Of a DNA stretch of 11,310 nt, positions 1 to 6,458 are shown one piece after another. The stretch covers positions 1 to 11,310 of the forward strand of contig CAKOTD010000033.1 in NCBI GenBank assembly GCA_934120015.1. The letters are read 5' to 3'. Numbering within the stretch: the first letter of the stretch is position 1; every line of letters begins with the position of its first letter. The notes beneath the pieces are model-generated. The model saw nothing but the letters and a program-made list of their open reading frames with translations, did not search any database and was not told the DNA's origin. The position numbers were made by a program, and so were the translations under genes. This DNA is from an uncultured Bacilli bacterium (GTDB lineage: Bacteria; Bacillota_I; Bacilli_A; RF39; UBA660).

Positions 1-12
1 TTGCAAATAGAT

Positions 13-41
13 ATTATAGATTATTCATATGTCTTTTTCAA
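13..41 (-). promoter_or_regulatory. Sigma-A promoter pointing out of the left edge
   Basis: On the minus strand, TTGAAA (complement of 36-41) lies 17 bases upstream of TATAAT (complement of 13-18), a near-consensus sigma-A promoter. It reads leftward, so a divergent gene probably starts just outside the window. No coding sequence for it is visible here. Confidence 0.6.
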
Positions 42-56
42 TGCAACTTTGTTGCA
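42..56. repeat. Short palindrome between divergent promoters
   Basis: TGCAAC-TTT-GTTGCA is a perfect 6-bp inverted repeat. It sits directly upstream of the leftward -35 box and about 33 bases before the rightward -35 box. There is no T-run after it, so it is not a terminator; its position would suit an operator. The function is inferred only from position. Confidence 0.35.
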
Positions 57-88
57 CTTCAAATTTAAAATAACAATAAAATAAAAAG

Positions 89-117
89 TTGAATTTATTT
101 ATAAAACATGATATTAT
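89..117 (+). promoter_or_regulatory. Promoter of the cda operon
   Basis: TTGAAT (89-94), a 17-base spacer and TATTAT (112-117) form a good sigma-A promoter. It lies 24 bases before the ATG at 142, with an AGGGG ribosome-binding site at 131-135. No convincing promoter lies between the first gene and cdaA, so this one probably also drives cdaA and cdaR. Confidence 0.7.
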
Positions 118-141
118 AGAAAAAGAAAGTAGGGGTATTAG

Positions 142-1452
142 ATGAATACAGATGTGATACTTGATTTCATTGTTGAATATTATATATGGTTTATTGTTGG
201 ATTTGGAGTAATTGTACTAGCAATTATTGGCTTTGTGGCAGATAAGAAAAAACTTTTGCCAACAAAAAGTAATCATAAAGCTAAGGAAAAACAGAATATT
301 ATTGAGAAAAAACAAGATATGCAAGCACCTGAAATTATTACTAAAGATAGTGAACAATCTGACTATGTGCATGAAATTGATGAAACCAGTAATTATATTT
401 ATGCAAATAATTTAACTGAAACTAATCAACCAAAAACTAATCAACCAAAAACTAATCAATCAAAAACTAACCAATCAGAAACAAAAAATGTTGAGTCAGA
501 TTACGTTGGACCTGAAGAAGAATTAATCAAACCAATAGCTGAGGATTCAGCAATTACAAATAATGATATTCAGTCAAATCAAATTGCCATCGAAACTGAT
601 AAATTAGAAGAACCTTTTAATAATATGTGGACTTCCATTGGTGATTCCAATAAGAATATTAACGATGATGAAGAGAATATGGAAAATAGTGAATTTAACG
701 CTTTAATCAATAATTCAAGTAGGAATAGTGCTAATGAAAATAATCATGGTGAAACGACTAATAATAAGAATTTTTCAGATAATCATGATGAACTAAATTA
801 TTCAGAGCAGCAATTGAAAAACGAAGAAAATAGTTTTAACGAAGCTGAAACAATTAATGATGATGTTATTTCTAAAATTGGAGATTTTGATGATAGCAGT
901 AAAACTAATACTCAAAATCTAAATAAGAATTCTTTTATAAGTGAACCTGTTAATAAAACTTTGTATGATGATATTAACAAGATTAATAATATGCCATTTG
1001 ATCAAGATGAAAAAGAAAAAAATTTGTTAAAAAATATAAATAATTCTTTAAACACAGAGTTTGTAGAAGATCCCAATCCCAAAGATTTCGGTAGTGACAA
1101 TACTATTTTAAATTCCAATAAAGACGAATTTGGTGAAATTCATGATCATCAAGATAATAAAAAAATAGATGCATTTGTTGGAGAAAAGGATGATAGTATT
1201 AAGGATGAAAAAGAAGTTAATAATATGCAAAATTTAGATGATACTATGCAAATTAGCTACTCAAAATTAAAAGAAATGGTAGAAGATATTATTGCCGAAA
1301 CTGAAAGAGAAAATAATCTTAAAACAGAAGAAAAAGAAAATGGTACAATTCAAAATAACGATGGAAACTTTTCCGAAATAAAAGACGATAGTACTATGCA
1401 CAATAACATACTTCAACAAGATATTGATGACGACGATGTTTGGAAGTTTTAG
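142..1452 (+). CDS. Membrane-anchored acidic, Asn-rich protein, first gene of the cda operon
   Basis: I do not recognise this 436-residue protein. Residues about 14-33 form one hydrophobic helix followed by KKK and further basic residues. By the positive-inside rule this gives a short outside N-terminus and a large cytoplasmic tail. The tail (about 50-360) is rich in Asn, Asp, Glu and Ser, has no obvious fold and is probably disordered. It contains four tandem TNQ(P/S)(K/E) pentapeptides near residues 94-113. A short helical stretch (SYSKLKEMVEDIIAE, about 373-387) and an acidic-aromatic end (DIDDDDVWKF) look like the only ordered or conserved parts. The layout of TM anchor, acidic linker and terminal peptide resembles division or envelope adaptors such as ZipA, but only in architecture. 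It is 33 bases upstream of cdaA, co-directional, and follows an RBS at 131-135. Confidence 0.75.
   Translation: MNTDVILDFIVEYYIWFIVGFGVIVLAIIGFVADKKKLLPTKSNHKAKEKQNIIEKKQDMQAPEIITKDSEQSDYVHEIDETSNYIYANNLTETNQPKTNQPKTNQSKTNQSETKNVESDYVGPEEELIKPIAEDSAITNNDIQSNQIAIETDKLEEPFNNMWTSIGDSNKNINDDEENMENSEFNALINNSSRNSANENNHGETTNNKNFSDNHDELNYSEQQLKNEENSFNEAETINDDVISKIGDFDDSSKTNTQNLNKNSFISEPVNKTLYDDINKINNMPFDQDEKEKNLLKNINNSLNTEFVEDPNPKDFGSDNTILNSNKDEFGEIHDHQDNKKIDAFVGEKDDSIKDEKEVNNMQNLDDTMQISYSKLKEMVEDIIAETERENNLKTEEKENGTIQNNDGNFSEIKDDSTMHNNILQQDIDDDDVWKF
421..480 (+). repeat. Four 15-bp in-frame tandem repeats
   Basis: Four copies of a unit close to ACTAATCAACCAAAA (421-435, 436-450, 451-465, 466-480) lie in frame and encode TNQPK, TNQPK, TNQSK, TNQSE. 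The first two are identical; the later ones carry a C-to-T change (Pro to Ser) and further single changes. The unit length of 15 keeps the frame if copy number changes, so slippage would only lengthen or shorten the linker. Confidence 0.85.
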
Positions 1453-1462
1453 CATCGTTTTT
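1433..1462 (+). terminator. Weak terminator-like hairpin before cdaA
   Basis: ACGATG (1433-1438) pairs with CATCGT (1453-1458) across a 14-base loop and is followed by a run of five T (1458-1462). The left arm is inside the end of the upstream gene. With only 6 bp and a large loop it is probably leaky and would reduce, not stop, transcription into cdaA. Confidence 0.35.
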
Positions 1463-1485
1463 GTGCGTAAAAATAGGAGGTATTT

Positions 1486-2319
1486 ATGACATTTGATAGT
1501 GTTGTATCTTTAATAAAGAAAATTATAGATGTTTTACTGGTATGGATGGTATTATATTATATACTTAAAAATTTAAGAAAGAATGTAAAAATGATAATGC
1601 TTTTTAAGGGTATTTTGTTCATTTTGGCACTTAAAGTAGTTAGTGATCTTTTGGACTTGGTAACAATTGGTTTTTTACTTAACTATGTTATTGAGTGGGG
1701 TCCACTTGCTTTAATCGTAATATTTCAGCCAGAAATACGAAATGTTCTTGAACAGCTTGGCCGTAGTCAATTGCTAGGGCGTCATAAGGTTTTGACTGTC
1801 GATGAAAGGGAAAAGGTAGTTTATGAAATTACACAGGCCGTTGAATACTTAAAACGTTCCAGAATTGGTGCATTAATAGTAATTGAACGTGATAATAGTT
1901 TAAGTGAGTATATAGAAAAGTCCAAAAAAATATATGCCGATATTTCTAGTGATCTTTTAATTTCAATATTTTTTCCTAATAATCCATTACATGACGGTGG
2001 CGTAATAATTCAGGGAGATAAAATTACTAGTGCAGGAGCAGTTTTTCCAACAAGTGATAATTTGAAAATTAGTAAAAGGTTAGGCACTAGACATAGGGCT
2101 GCTCTTGGAATTTCTGAAGAATCTGATTGTATATCATTAATTGTTTCAGAAGAAACAGGAAGATTGTCAATGGCAATAAATGGTGAATTGCATTATAATT
2201 TGACAATTGATGATTTTAAAATGATGCTGCTAGATGAATTGCGCCCTAAAAAAACTATCTTTATAGATTCTGATGAAAGCTCTGATGTTAAGGAGGGACA
2301 AGAAAATGAAAATAGTTAA
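1486..2319 (+). CDS. cdaA: Diadenylate cyclase CdaA (c-di-AMP synthase)
   Basis: CdaA joins two ATP into cyclic di-AMP at the cytoplasmic face of the membrane; the messenger controls potassium and osmolyte transport and wall homeostasis in Gram-positive bacteria. At 277 residues it has the usual family length. Three hydrophobic segments (about 14-28, 36-57, 59-80) precede the family junction FQPEIRNVLEQLGR and the DAC domain (about 100-250). The catalytic motifs are visible: DGG at 170-172, where most relatives have DGA, and GTRHRAALG starting at 200. The start is fixed by AGGAGG (1475-1480), 5 bases before the ATG. It is followed by cdaR with a 14-base overlap, the standard order. The usual third gene, glmM, is not in the window. 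Dependence on the promoter at 89-117 is inferred. Confidence 0.97.
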   Translation: MTFDSVVSLIKKIIDVLLVWMVLYYILKNLRKNVKMIMLFKGILFILALKVVSDLLDLVTIGFLLNYVIEWGPLALIVIFQPEIRNVLEQLGRSQLLGRHKVLTVDEREKVVYEITQAVEYLKRSRIGALIVIERDNSLSEYIEKSKKIYADISSDLLISIFFPNNPLHDGGVIIQGDKITSAGAVFPTSDNLKISKRLGTRHRAALGISEESDCISLIVSEETGRLSMAINGELHYNLTIDDFKMMLLDELRPKKTIFIDSDESSDVKEGQENENS

Positions 2320-3649
2320 AAAGTTTTTGAAAAAAATATGGAACTTTATTGATAAAAAAATAGTTGTTCCTGTAACAAAATTTGTTATTAAATTAACTGG
2401 TGGTTTTGACAAATCCGGAAGAAAAATGGAAACGTGGCTTTCAAAAGCTAATACTCTTCTTTTTATTTCCCTTTTTCTATCAATCATTATTTTTATAATA
2501 ATTGATCAAAAAATAATCGTTTTTAATGAGAGCTCGGCTGAAGTTTTGAAAAGTCAACCAGTAAATGTCTTGTATAATGAGGAAGCATATGTTGTTGAGG
2601 GACTTCCAGAAACAGTTGATATTACTTTAATTGGTAGTAAAACAGATCTGTATATTGCTAAACAATCACTTTCCCATGAAGTTAGGGTTGATTTGACAGG
2701 ATTAAAGCCAGGACAACATAAGATTAATTTGAAATATAGTCAAAGTAATGGTTCGATCGATTATAAGGTTAATCCTTCCGTAGCAACGGTAATTATTTAT
2801 CCAAAAGTATCTGAAACAAAAATCTTAACAATGGATGTTTTAAACAAGGAAAAATTAGATTCTAAATTGACTATTGAAGATATTAATGTGGATAGTGATA
2901 GGGTTATTGTTAAAGGAGCAGATTACCAAATTAAACAAGTATCAACAGTAAAAGCCTTAGTCGATTTGGATAATCTTGCTAAACAAGAGGTCGGACAGGC
3001 CGTTATAAAAGATGTTCCTTTAAAAGCTTATGATAATAATGGAAATGTTATTGATGTAGAATTGGTTCCAAATAAAATAGATGTAAATGTGACTATATCT
3101 TCTCCAAGCAAAGAAGTTCCTATAAAGGTTATTCCAAAAGGAAATGTATCATTTGGGCTTGCTATTGCTTCAATTGAACAAAGTGATACAAATGTAATAA
3201 TTTATGGTGATTCTGCATCATTAGATAAAATTTCATCTATTCCTGTAGAGGTTGATGTTTCTAATTTGAAGGATACTCACCAATATAAGATAGATTTAGT
3301 AAAACCAGTTGGCATTAGATCAATGAGTATTAATACAATAAGTGTAAAAGTGCAAGTTGCAGAATCTACAGATGTAGATATACCGAATGTAAGAATTAAT
3401 GCAATTAATTTGGATTCTAGGTATAATGTTCAGGTTAAAAGTGAGAGTGATTCAACTGTTACAGTAAATGTTAAAGGTGTAAAATCTGTTATTGATAAAA
3501 TTACAGCAGAGGATATTAATGCATATATTGATTTGACTGGATATCTGGCTGGTGAATATGAAGTTGATGTGAAAGTTGATGGAAATGATGCAAAAGTTGA
3601 GTATGTATCAAAGACGAAAAAAATAGGTATAATTATTTCTGAAAATTAG
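2306..3649 (+). CDS. cdaR: CdaA regulator CdaR, YbbR-domain protein
   Basis: CdaR (YbbR) binds CdaA at the membrane and modulates c-di-AMP synthesis. The start is taken at 2306 because AGGAGGG (2291-2297) lies 8 bases upstream; an in-frame ATG 11 codons earlier has no SD. This gives 447 residues overlapping the end of cdaA by 14 bases, implying translational coupling. A basic N-terminus (1-49) leads to one membrane helix (about 50-66). The remainder, predicted outside the cell, consists of beta-rich YbbR repeats, about four by length and recurring patterns such as LPETVDITLIGSK near 90 and VPNKIDVNVTISSPSKEVP near 260. The order and overlap with cdaA make the assignment secure. A strong terminator follows, so this is the last gene of the operon here. 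Confidence 0.95.
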   Translation: MKIVKKFLKKIWNFIDKKIVVPVTKFVIKLTGGFDKSGRKMETWLSKANTLLFISLFLSIIIFIIIDQKIIVFNESSAEVLKSQPVNVLYNEEAYVVEGLPETVDITLIGSKTDLYIAKQSLSHEVRVDLTGLKPGQHKINLKYSQSNGSIDYKVNPSVATVIIYPKVSETKILTMDVLNKEKLDSKLTIEDINVDSDRVIVKGADYQIKQVSTVKALVDLDNLAKQEVGQAVIKDVPLKAYDNNGNVIDVELVPNKIDVNVTISSPSKEVPIKVIPKGNVSFGLAIASIEQSDTNVIIYGDSASLDKISSIPVEVDVSNLKDTHQYKIDLVKPVGIRSMSINTISVKVQVAESTDVDIPNVRINAINLDSRYNVQVKSESDSTVTVNVKGVKSVIDKITAEDINAYIDLTGYLAGEYEVDVKVDGNDAKVEYVSKTKKIGIIISEN

Positions 3650-3656
3650 TTGAGGC

Positions 3657-3681
3657 TAGGCCTAAATACTAATAGTATTTA
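3657..3681. repeat. Two adjacent palindromes after cdaR
   Basis: TAGGCCTA (3657-3664) overlaps by two bases a second inverted repeat, TAAATACT-AAT-AGTATTTA (3663-3670 and 3674-3681, an 8-bp stem). They lie between the cdaR stop and its terminator. No T-run follows, so they may be part of the mRNA 3' end structure or a protein site. Confidence 0.4.
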
Positions 3682-3684
3682 AAC

Positions 3685-3726
3685 AATAGAATTATTTAGT
3701 GCACATTTTGTGCACTTTTTTCTATT
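3685..3726 (+). terminator. Rho-independent terminator of the cda operon
   Basis: AGTGCAC (3698-3704) pairs with GTGCACT (3710-3716) around a 5-base loop, followed by a T-run to 3721. Outer bases AATAGA (3685-3690) and TCTATT (3721-3726) can also pair, extending the structure. It is the clearest terminator in this part of the window. Confidence 0.85.
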
Positions 3727-3759
3727 TCTTTACAAAAATCAAATTTATATAAAAAAATA

Positions 3760-3788
3760 TTGAAAAATAAAACTTTTTTTGTTATCAT
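3760..3788 (+). promoter_or_regulatory. Promoter of the gene at 3818
   Basis: TTGAAA (3760-3765), a 17-base spacer and TATCAT (3783-3788). It sits after the cda terminator and 29 bases before the ATG at 3818, which has AAGGAGGG at 3804-3811. Confidence 0.6.
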
Positions 3789-3817
3789 TGTATATGAAAG
3801 AATAAGGAGGGTATAAT

Positions 3818-4525
3818 ATGAAAATTGACATATTAACTAGTAATGGAACTCCGATTGAATTGATACGTTTTTTTCAATCTGGAGATAAGCAATATTTGAT
3901 ATATAGTGATGATAATAATATTCCAGATGAGCAAGGACATGTTATAATTCGTGTGGTAGAAATTGGAAATAGTGGTAAAATAAGTGCCAATGCGGTTGAC
4001 GATTTAGATTGGGGAAATGTTACCACTATTATTAAGAATATTGTAAATGCAAATCGTAATAATCAGGGTCTACCTATACGTGACTTAGATTATAATGTTC
4101 TTGAGGGAATTCAAATTTTCGGATCAAAAGCGTTAAAGTTGATGCCTAAGTATGTTGAATTTTTAAAACAAAATCAACCATATTTTGAACAGAAAAAACT
4201 TGAAAATATTGTGAAAAACAACGATGAAATGGCAACAAATTCAATAAATGTCGATACGATCAGCAATGTTGATAATTATAATAATGACTTATCTTCTAGC
4301 ACAGAAGGGGCTATTGAAATTCCTAATGCTTTGGTAGATGGCGCAACACAACAACAAAACACTATGGAAAATAATCAAATTTTAAGTGAGGCTAACCCAA
4401 TAGTTGATGATAATGATTATCAAAGACTGTATAAAGAGCAAGTTGAACTTGTTAAACAGTTAAAGTCAGAAATTGAAATTTATAGAAATAAATTAGAAAT
4501 GTTAAAAAGCATAATTAACAACTGA
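3818..4525 (+). CDS. Uncharacterised protein with C-terminal coiled coil (possibly DUF1292-like N-domain)
   Basis: The function is unknown. The 235-residue protein has three parts. Residues 1-70 look like a small beta domain: a polar start (MKIDILTSNGTPIELI), then a strand pair containing QYLIYSDD and HVIIRVVEIG. This resembles the DUF1292/YrzB type in pattern only. Residues about 70-125 are helical with LPIRDLDYNVLEGIQIFG. Residues about 130-195 form a low-complexity Asn/Asp/Ser/Gln linker. The last 36 or so residues form a strongly charged heptad-like helix (DYQRLYKEQVELVKQLKSEI onward), probably a coiled coil. There is no signal peptide or TM segment, so it is cytosolic. It has its own promoter, a perfect SD 6 bases before the ATG, and a terminator overlapping its stop codon, so it is a single-gene unit. 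The stop is TGA. Confidence 0.8.
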   Translation: MKIDILTSNGTPIELIRFFQSGDKQYLIYSDDNNIPDEQGHVIIRVVEIGNSGKISANAVDDLDWGNVTTIIKNIVNANRNNQGLPIRDLDYNVLEGIQIFGSKALKLMPKYVEFLKQNQPYFEQKKLENIVKNNDEMATNSINVDTISNVDNYNNDLSSSTEGAIEIPNALVDGATQQQNTMENNQILSEANPIVDDNDYQRLYKEQVELVKQLKSEIEIYRNKLEMLKSIINN

Positions 4526-4537
4526 TTATGCTTTTTT
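4504..4537 (+). terminator. Terminator overlapping the end of the preceding gene
   Basis: AAAAAGCATAAT (4504-4515) pairs perfectly with ATTATGCTTTTT (4525-4536) across a 9-base loop that contains most of the TGA stop. The T-run ends at 4537. The left arm is inside the coding sequence, a compact arrangement. Confidence 0.8.
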
Positions 4538-4562
4538 CATTTTTAACAATATTTGGCATAAT
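4534..4562 (+). promoter_or_regulatory. Probable promoter of the YutH-like gene
   Basis: TTTTCA (4534-4539), a 17-base spacer and CATAAT (4557-4562). The -35 box lies in the T-run of the preceding terminator. The expected transcription start, near 4569, falls between the two candidate ATG codons at 4568 and 4580, which favours the second. Confidence 0.4.
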
Positions 4563-4579
4563 ATTTAATGGTGAAATAT

Positions 4580-5482
4580 ATGAAAAATGATTTAAAATAT
4601 TATTATAATTTAGATGTGGAACATATTACCAATATTAATAATGAATACCATTTTTTATATAAATCTTATTCTTATGTTTTTTGTGAAACTAATCGTACAG
4701 ATAAAGAAATAACTGAACTATATAGTTTAAGTAATTATTTAAATAATGTGAAAAGAATACATTGCCATATTATAATTCCAAATAAAGATGATAATTTGAT
4801 AACAACTATAGGTTATAAAAAATATATTTTGATGAAAAAAAATATTACTTCAAAGGAATTGATAACTCTGAGAGATATAATTAAATTTTCAGATGCAACC
4901 TTAAACGAATGGGATTATAAAAGTTTATTAAGGGTTGAATGGGGAGACCTTTGGAAGAAAAAAATAGATTATTTTGCATATCAAATAAGCCAATATGGAA
5001 AAAAGTATAAGGAAGCAATTAGCAGTTTTTGTTATTTTGAAGGGGTGGCAGAAAATGCTATTCAGGCTTTTGAACAATATACATATGATGTTAAAATCTT
5101 GTCTGTTAGTCATAAAAGACTGGAAGTTATTACTACACTTGATGATTTTTACAATCCATTAAATTTTATAATTGATTATCGTGTTCGAGATGTATGTGAA
5201 TATTTGAAATCTAAAATAAGACTTGGTATAGATGTATATGATGAGATTGAATTTTTTTTAAGTGGCAGTCTTAGACAATTTGAAAAGTATCTTCTTTTTG
5301 TTAGAATGCTATTTCCTAGTTTACAATTGGATATTTATGAAGATGTATTTTTTGGAAAAATCGATGTTGAGGAAATAAATAAATTATTATTGAATAATTT
5401 AAATTATGAGAAATATATAAAAAAAATGTACAATTTAATGAAATTGTACATTGATGTTCCTAAAATAGATTGGCTCAATTAG
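4580..5482 (+). CDS. YutH/CotS-like kinase-fold protein, probably catalytically inactive
   Basis: The protein resembles the CotS/YutH branch of the aminoglycoside-phosphotransferase-like fold. Supporting blocks are GVAENAI (155-161, a typical helix of that branch) and DFYNPLNFIIDYRVRDVCEY (189-208), matching the family's NPLN-DxxVRD-EY region. The usual catalytic-loop motif (HxDxxxxN) is absent: the position expected for it reads SVSHKRLEV near 176-184, so phosphotransfer looks unlikely. Length from 4580 is 300 residues. I prefer ATG 4580 over ATG 4568 (four residues longer) because GGTGA (4570-4574) gives a 5-base spacing, while 4568 has no SD and lies near the predicted transcription start. 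It converges on the Nfu gene with an 8-base overlap. In Bacillus, yutH lies near yutI, the same Nfu type (from memory). Its role is not known; spore-coat function should not be assumed. Confidence 0.7.
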   Translation: MKNDLKYYYNLDVEHITNINNEYHFLYKSYSYVFCETNRTDKEITELYSLSNYLNNVKRIHCHIIIPNKDDNLITTIGYKKYILMKKNITSKELITLRDIIKFSDATLNEWDYKSLLRVEWGDLWKKKIDYFAYQISQYGKKYKEAISSFCYFEGVAENAIQAFEQYTYDVKILSVSHKRLEVITTLDDFYNPLNFIIDYRVRDVCEYLKSKIRLGIDVYDEIEFFLSGSLRQFEKYLLFVRMLFPSLQLDIYEDVFFGKIDVEEINKLLLNNLNYEKYIKKMYNLMKLYIDVPKIDWLN

Positions 5483-5708
5483 TATCTATATTTTCAACGG
5501 CCTGAACTTTTGGAACCATTTCTTTAATTGCCATTTCAATGGTATCTTTAATTGTGTAATCAATTAATGCGCAATGGCTACAAGCACCTAAAAGTTTAAT
5601 GTAAACAATGTTATTTTCATATTTAATGAATTCAATGTTTCCACCATCACTTATTAGAAATGGCCTAATCTTGTTAATAGTATCAATAATAATTTGTTCA
5701 TCAGACAT
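5475..5708 (-). CDS. Nfu-type iron-sulfur scaffold/carrier (YutI-like)
   Basis: This 77-residue protein is a stand-alone NifU C-terminal domain, which binds an Fe-S cluster and hands it to target proteins. Key features are the DGG turn at 21-23 and the cluster motif GACSHCALIDYTI with Cys43 and Cys46 (CxxC). The helix after it (KDTIEMAIKEMVPKVQAVENI) matches the family pattern with the conserved Pro. The length is normal for the Bacillus YutI type, which lacks the A-type N-domain of NfuA. The SD AGGTGA (complement of 5713-5718) precedes the ATG, and the stop is TGA. Its 3' end overlaps the convergent kinase-fold gene by 8 bases, with no room for a separate terminator. Confidence 0.93.
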   Translation of the reverse strand: MSDEQIIIDTINKIRPFLISDGGNIEFIKYENNIVYIKLLGACSHCALIDYTIKDTIEMAIKEMVPKVQAVENIDTN

Positions 5709-5723
5709 AATATCACCTAAATC

Positions 5724-5752
5724 ATTATATTAGAAATTTAAAAAATAGTAAA
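5724..5752 (-). promoter_or_regulatory. Promoter of the Nfu gene
   Basis: On the minus strand, TTTACT (complement of 5747-5752), a 17-base spacer and a perfect TATAAT (complement of 5724-5729). Its -35 box overlaps the -35 box of the divergent S1-gene promoter at 5751-5752. Confidence 0.6.
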
Positions 5753-5779
5753 GACAAAATTATATATATATGGTATAAT
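5751..5779 (+). promoter_or_regulatory. Extended -10 promoter of the S1-domain gene
   Basis: AAGACA (5751-5756), a 17-base spacer and TATAAT (5774-5779) preceded by TGG, giving a perfect extended -10 (TGnTATAAT). The leader is very short: GGTGGTGG (5783-5790) and the ATG at 5795 follow at once. Confidence 0.7.
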
Positions 5780-5794
5780 TTTGGTGGTGGTATT

Positions 5795-6160
5795 ATGAAA
5801 TATGAAGAAGGAAAAATTGCAGTTGGCACAGTTTCAGGAATAACAGAATATGGTATATTTGTAAAATTTGATAATTATTACTCTGGTTTAATTCATATTT
5901 CAGAGATATCTGATAAATTTGTGTCAGATATAAATTCATATGTAAAAATAGGAGATCGAATAAAAGTAAAAATTTTGAGTGTAGATAGTAATAATTATCA
6001 CTTGAAACTAAGCATTAAAAACTTAGACTATCGAAATGTTTCAAAATTAAACGATAAATATATTGTAGAAACAAAGAGTGGTTTTAAAACATTAGGTATA
6101 AGGTTGAATTTTTGGATAAAAGAATATCTAAAAAGTAAAAAAATTGACAAATACTATTGA
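5795..6160 (+). CDS. S1 RNA-binding domain protein, YugI/GSP13/CvfD-like
   Basis: A 121-residue protein with one S1 (OB-fold) domain at about 5-75. The S1 signature is visible: GKIAVGTVSGITEYGIFVKF, then GLIHISEIS, then VKIGDRIKVKILSVD and HLKLSIK. Such small proteins bind RNA and in relatives associate with ribosomes and act in stress or virulence regulation (YugI/GSP13 in Bacillus, CvfD in streptococci). The C-terminal 45 residues are basic and not recognised. A strong GGTGGTGG SD is 4 bases before the ATG. The TGA stop (6158-6160) lies inside the -35 box of the tRNA promoter, with no terminator between them, so its transcript may run into the tRNA operon. It is monocistronic on its left side and divergent from the Nfu gene. 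Confidence 0.85.
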   Translation: MKYEEGKIAVGTVSGITEYGIFVKFDNYYSGLIHISEISDKFVSDINSYVKIGDRIKVKILSVDSNNYHLKLSIKNLDYRNVSKLNDKYIVETKSGFKTLGIRLNFWIKEYLKSKKIDKYY

Positions 6161-6185
6161 CATACATAATAATAAATGTTATATT
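6157..6185 (+). promoter_or_regulatory. Promoter of the first tRNA operon
   Basis: Consensus TTGACA (6157-6162), a 17-base spacer and TATATT (6180-6185), ending 17 bases before tRNA-Val. The -35 box contains the TGA stop codon of the S1-domain gene. A second TTGACA at 6144-6149 lies 13 bases upstream, without an equally good -10. Confidence 0.75.
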
Positions 6186-6202
6186 TAATTATGTTGACAC
6201 GT

Positions 6203-6279
6203 GGGCGATTAGCTCAGTTGGTTAGAGCACCTGCCTTACAAGCAGGGGGTCATAGGTTCGAGTCCTATATCGCCCACCA
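6203..6279 (+). tRNA. tRNA-Val (UAC)
   Basis: Acceptor stem GGGCGAT/ATCGCCC, discriminator A and encoded CCA. The anticodon loop CTTACAA, on stem CCTGC/GCAGG, carries TAC. It is first in the five-gene tRNA operon, 3 bases before tRNA-Thr. Confidence 0.97.
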
Positions 6280-6282
6280 TTT

Positions 6283-6358
<76 letters not shown>

Positions 6359-6361
6359 TAC

Positions 6362-6445
6362 GGAGAGGTAGCGAAGTGGTCAAACGCGGCAGACTGTAAA
6401 TCTGTTCCCTCGGGTTCGGTGGTTCAAACCCACCTCTCTCCACCA
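6362..6445 (+). tRNA. tRNA-Tyr (GUA)
   Basis: At 84 bases it has a long variable arm, as expected for bacterial Tyr. Acceptor stem GGAGAGG/TCTCTCC (one G-U pair), encoded CCA, and loop CTGTAAA with anticodon GTA. Confidence 0.97.
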
Positions 6446-6458
6446 CTTTTTGAGATGT

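Noticed and set aside
1..13. TTGCAAATAGATA repeated at 9299-9311
   Set aside because: A single 13-base match is expected by chance in AT-rich DNA of this length, and the contexts differ.
2273..2305. Earlier ATG for cdaR
   Set aside because: No SD upstream; the AGGAGGG at 2291-2297 clearly serves the ATG at 2306.
6194..6199. Third TTGACA just before tRNA-Val
   Set aside because: A -10 at the right distance would fall inside the tRNA and reads AGTTGG, so it is not a promoter.
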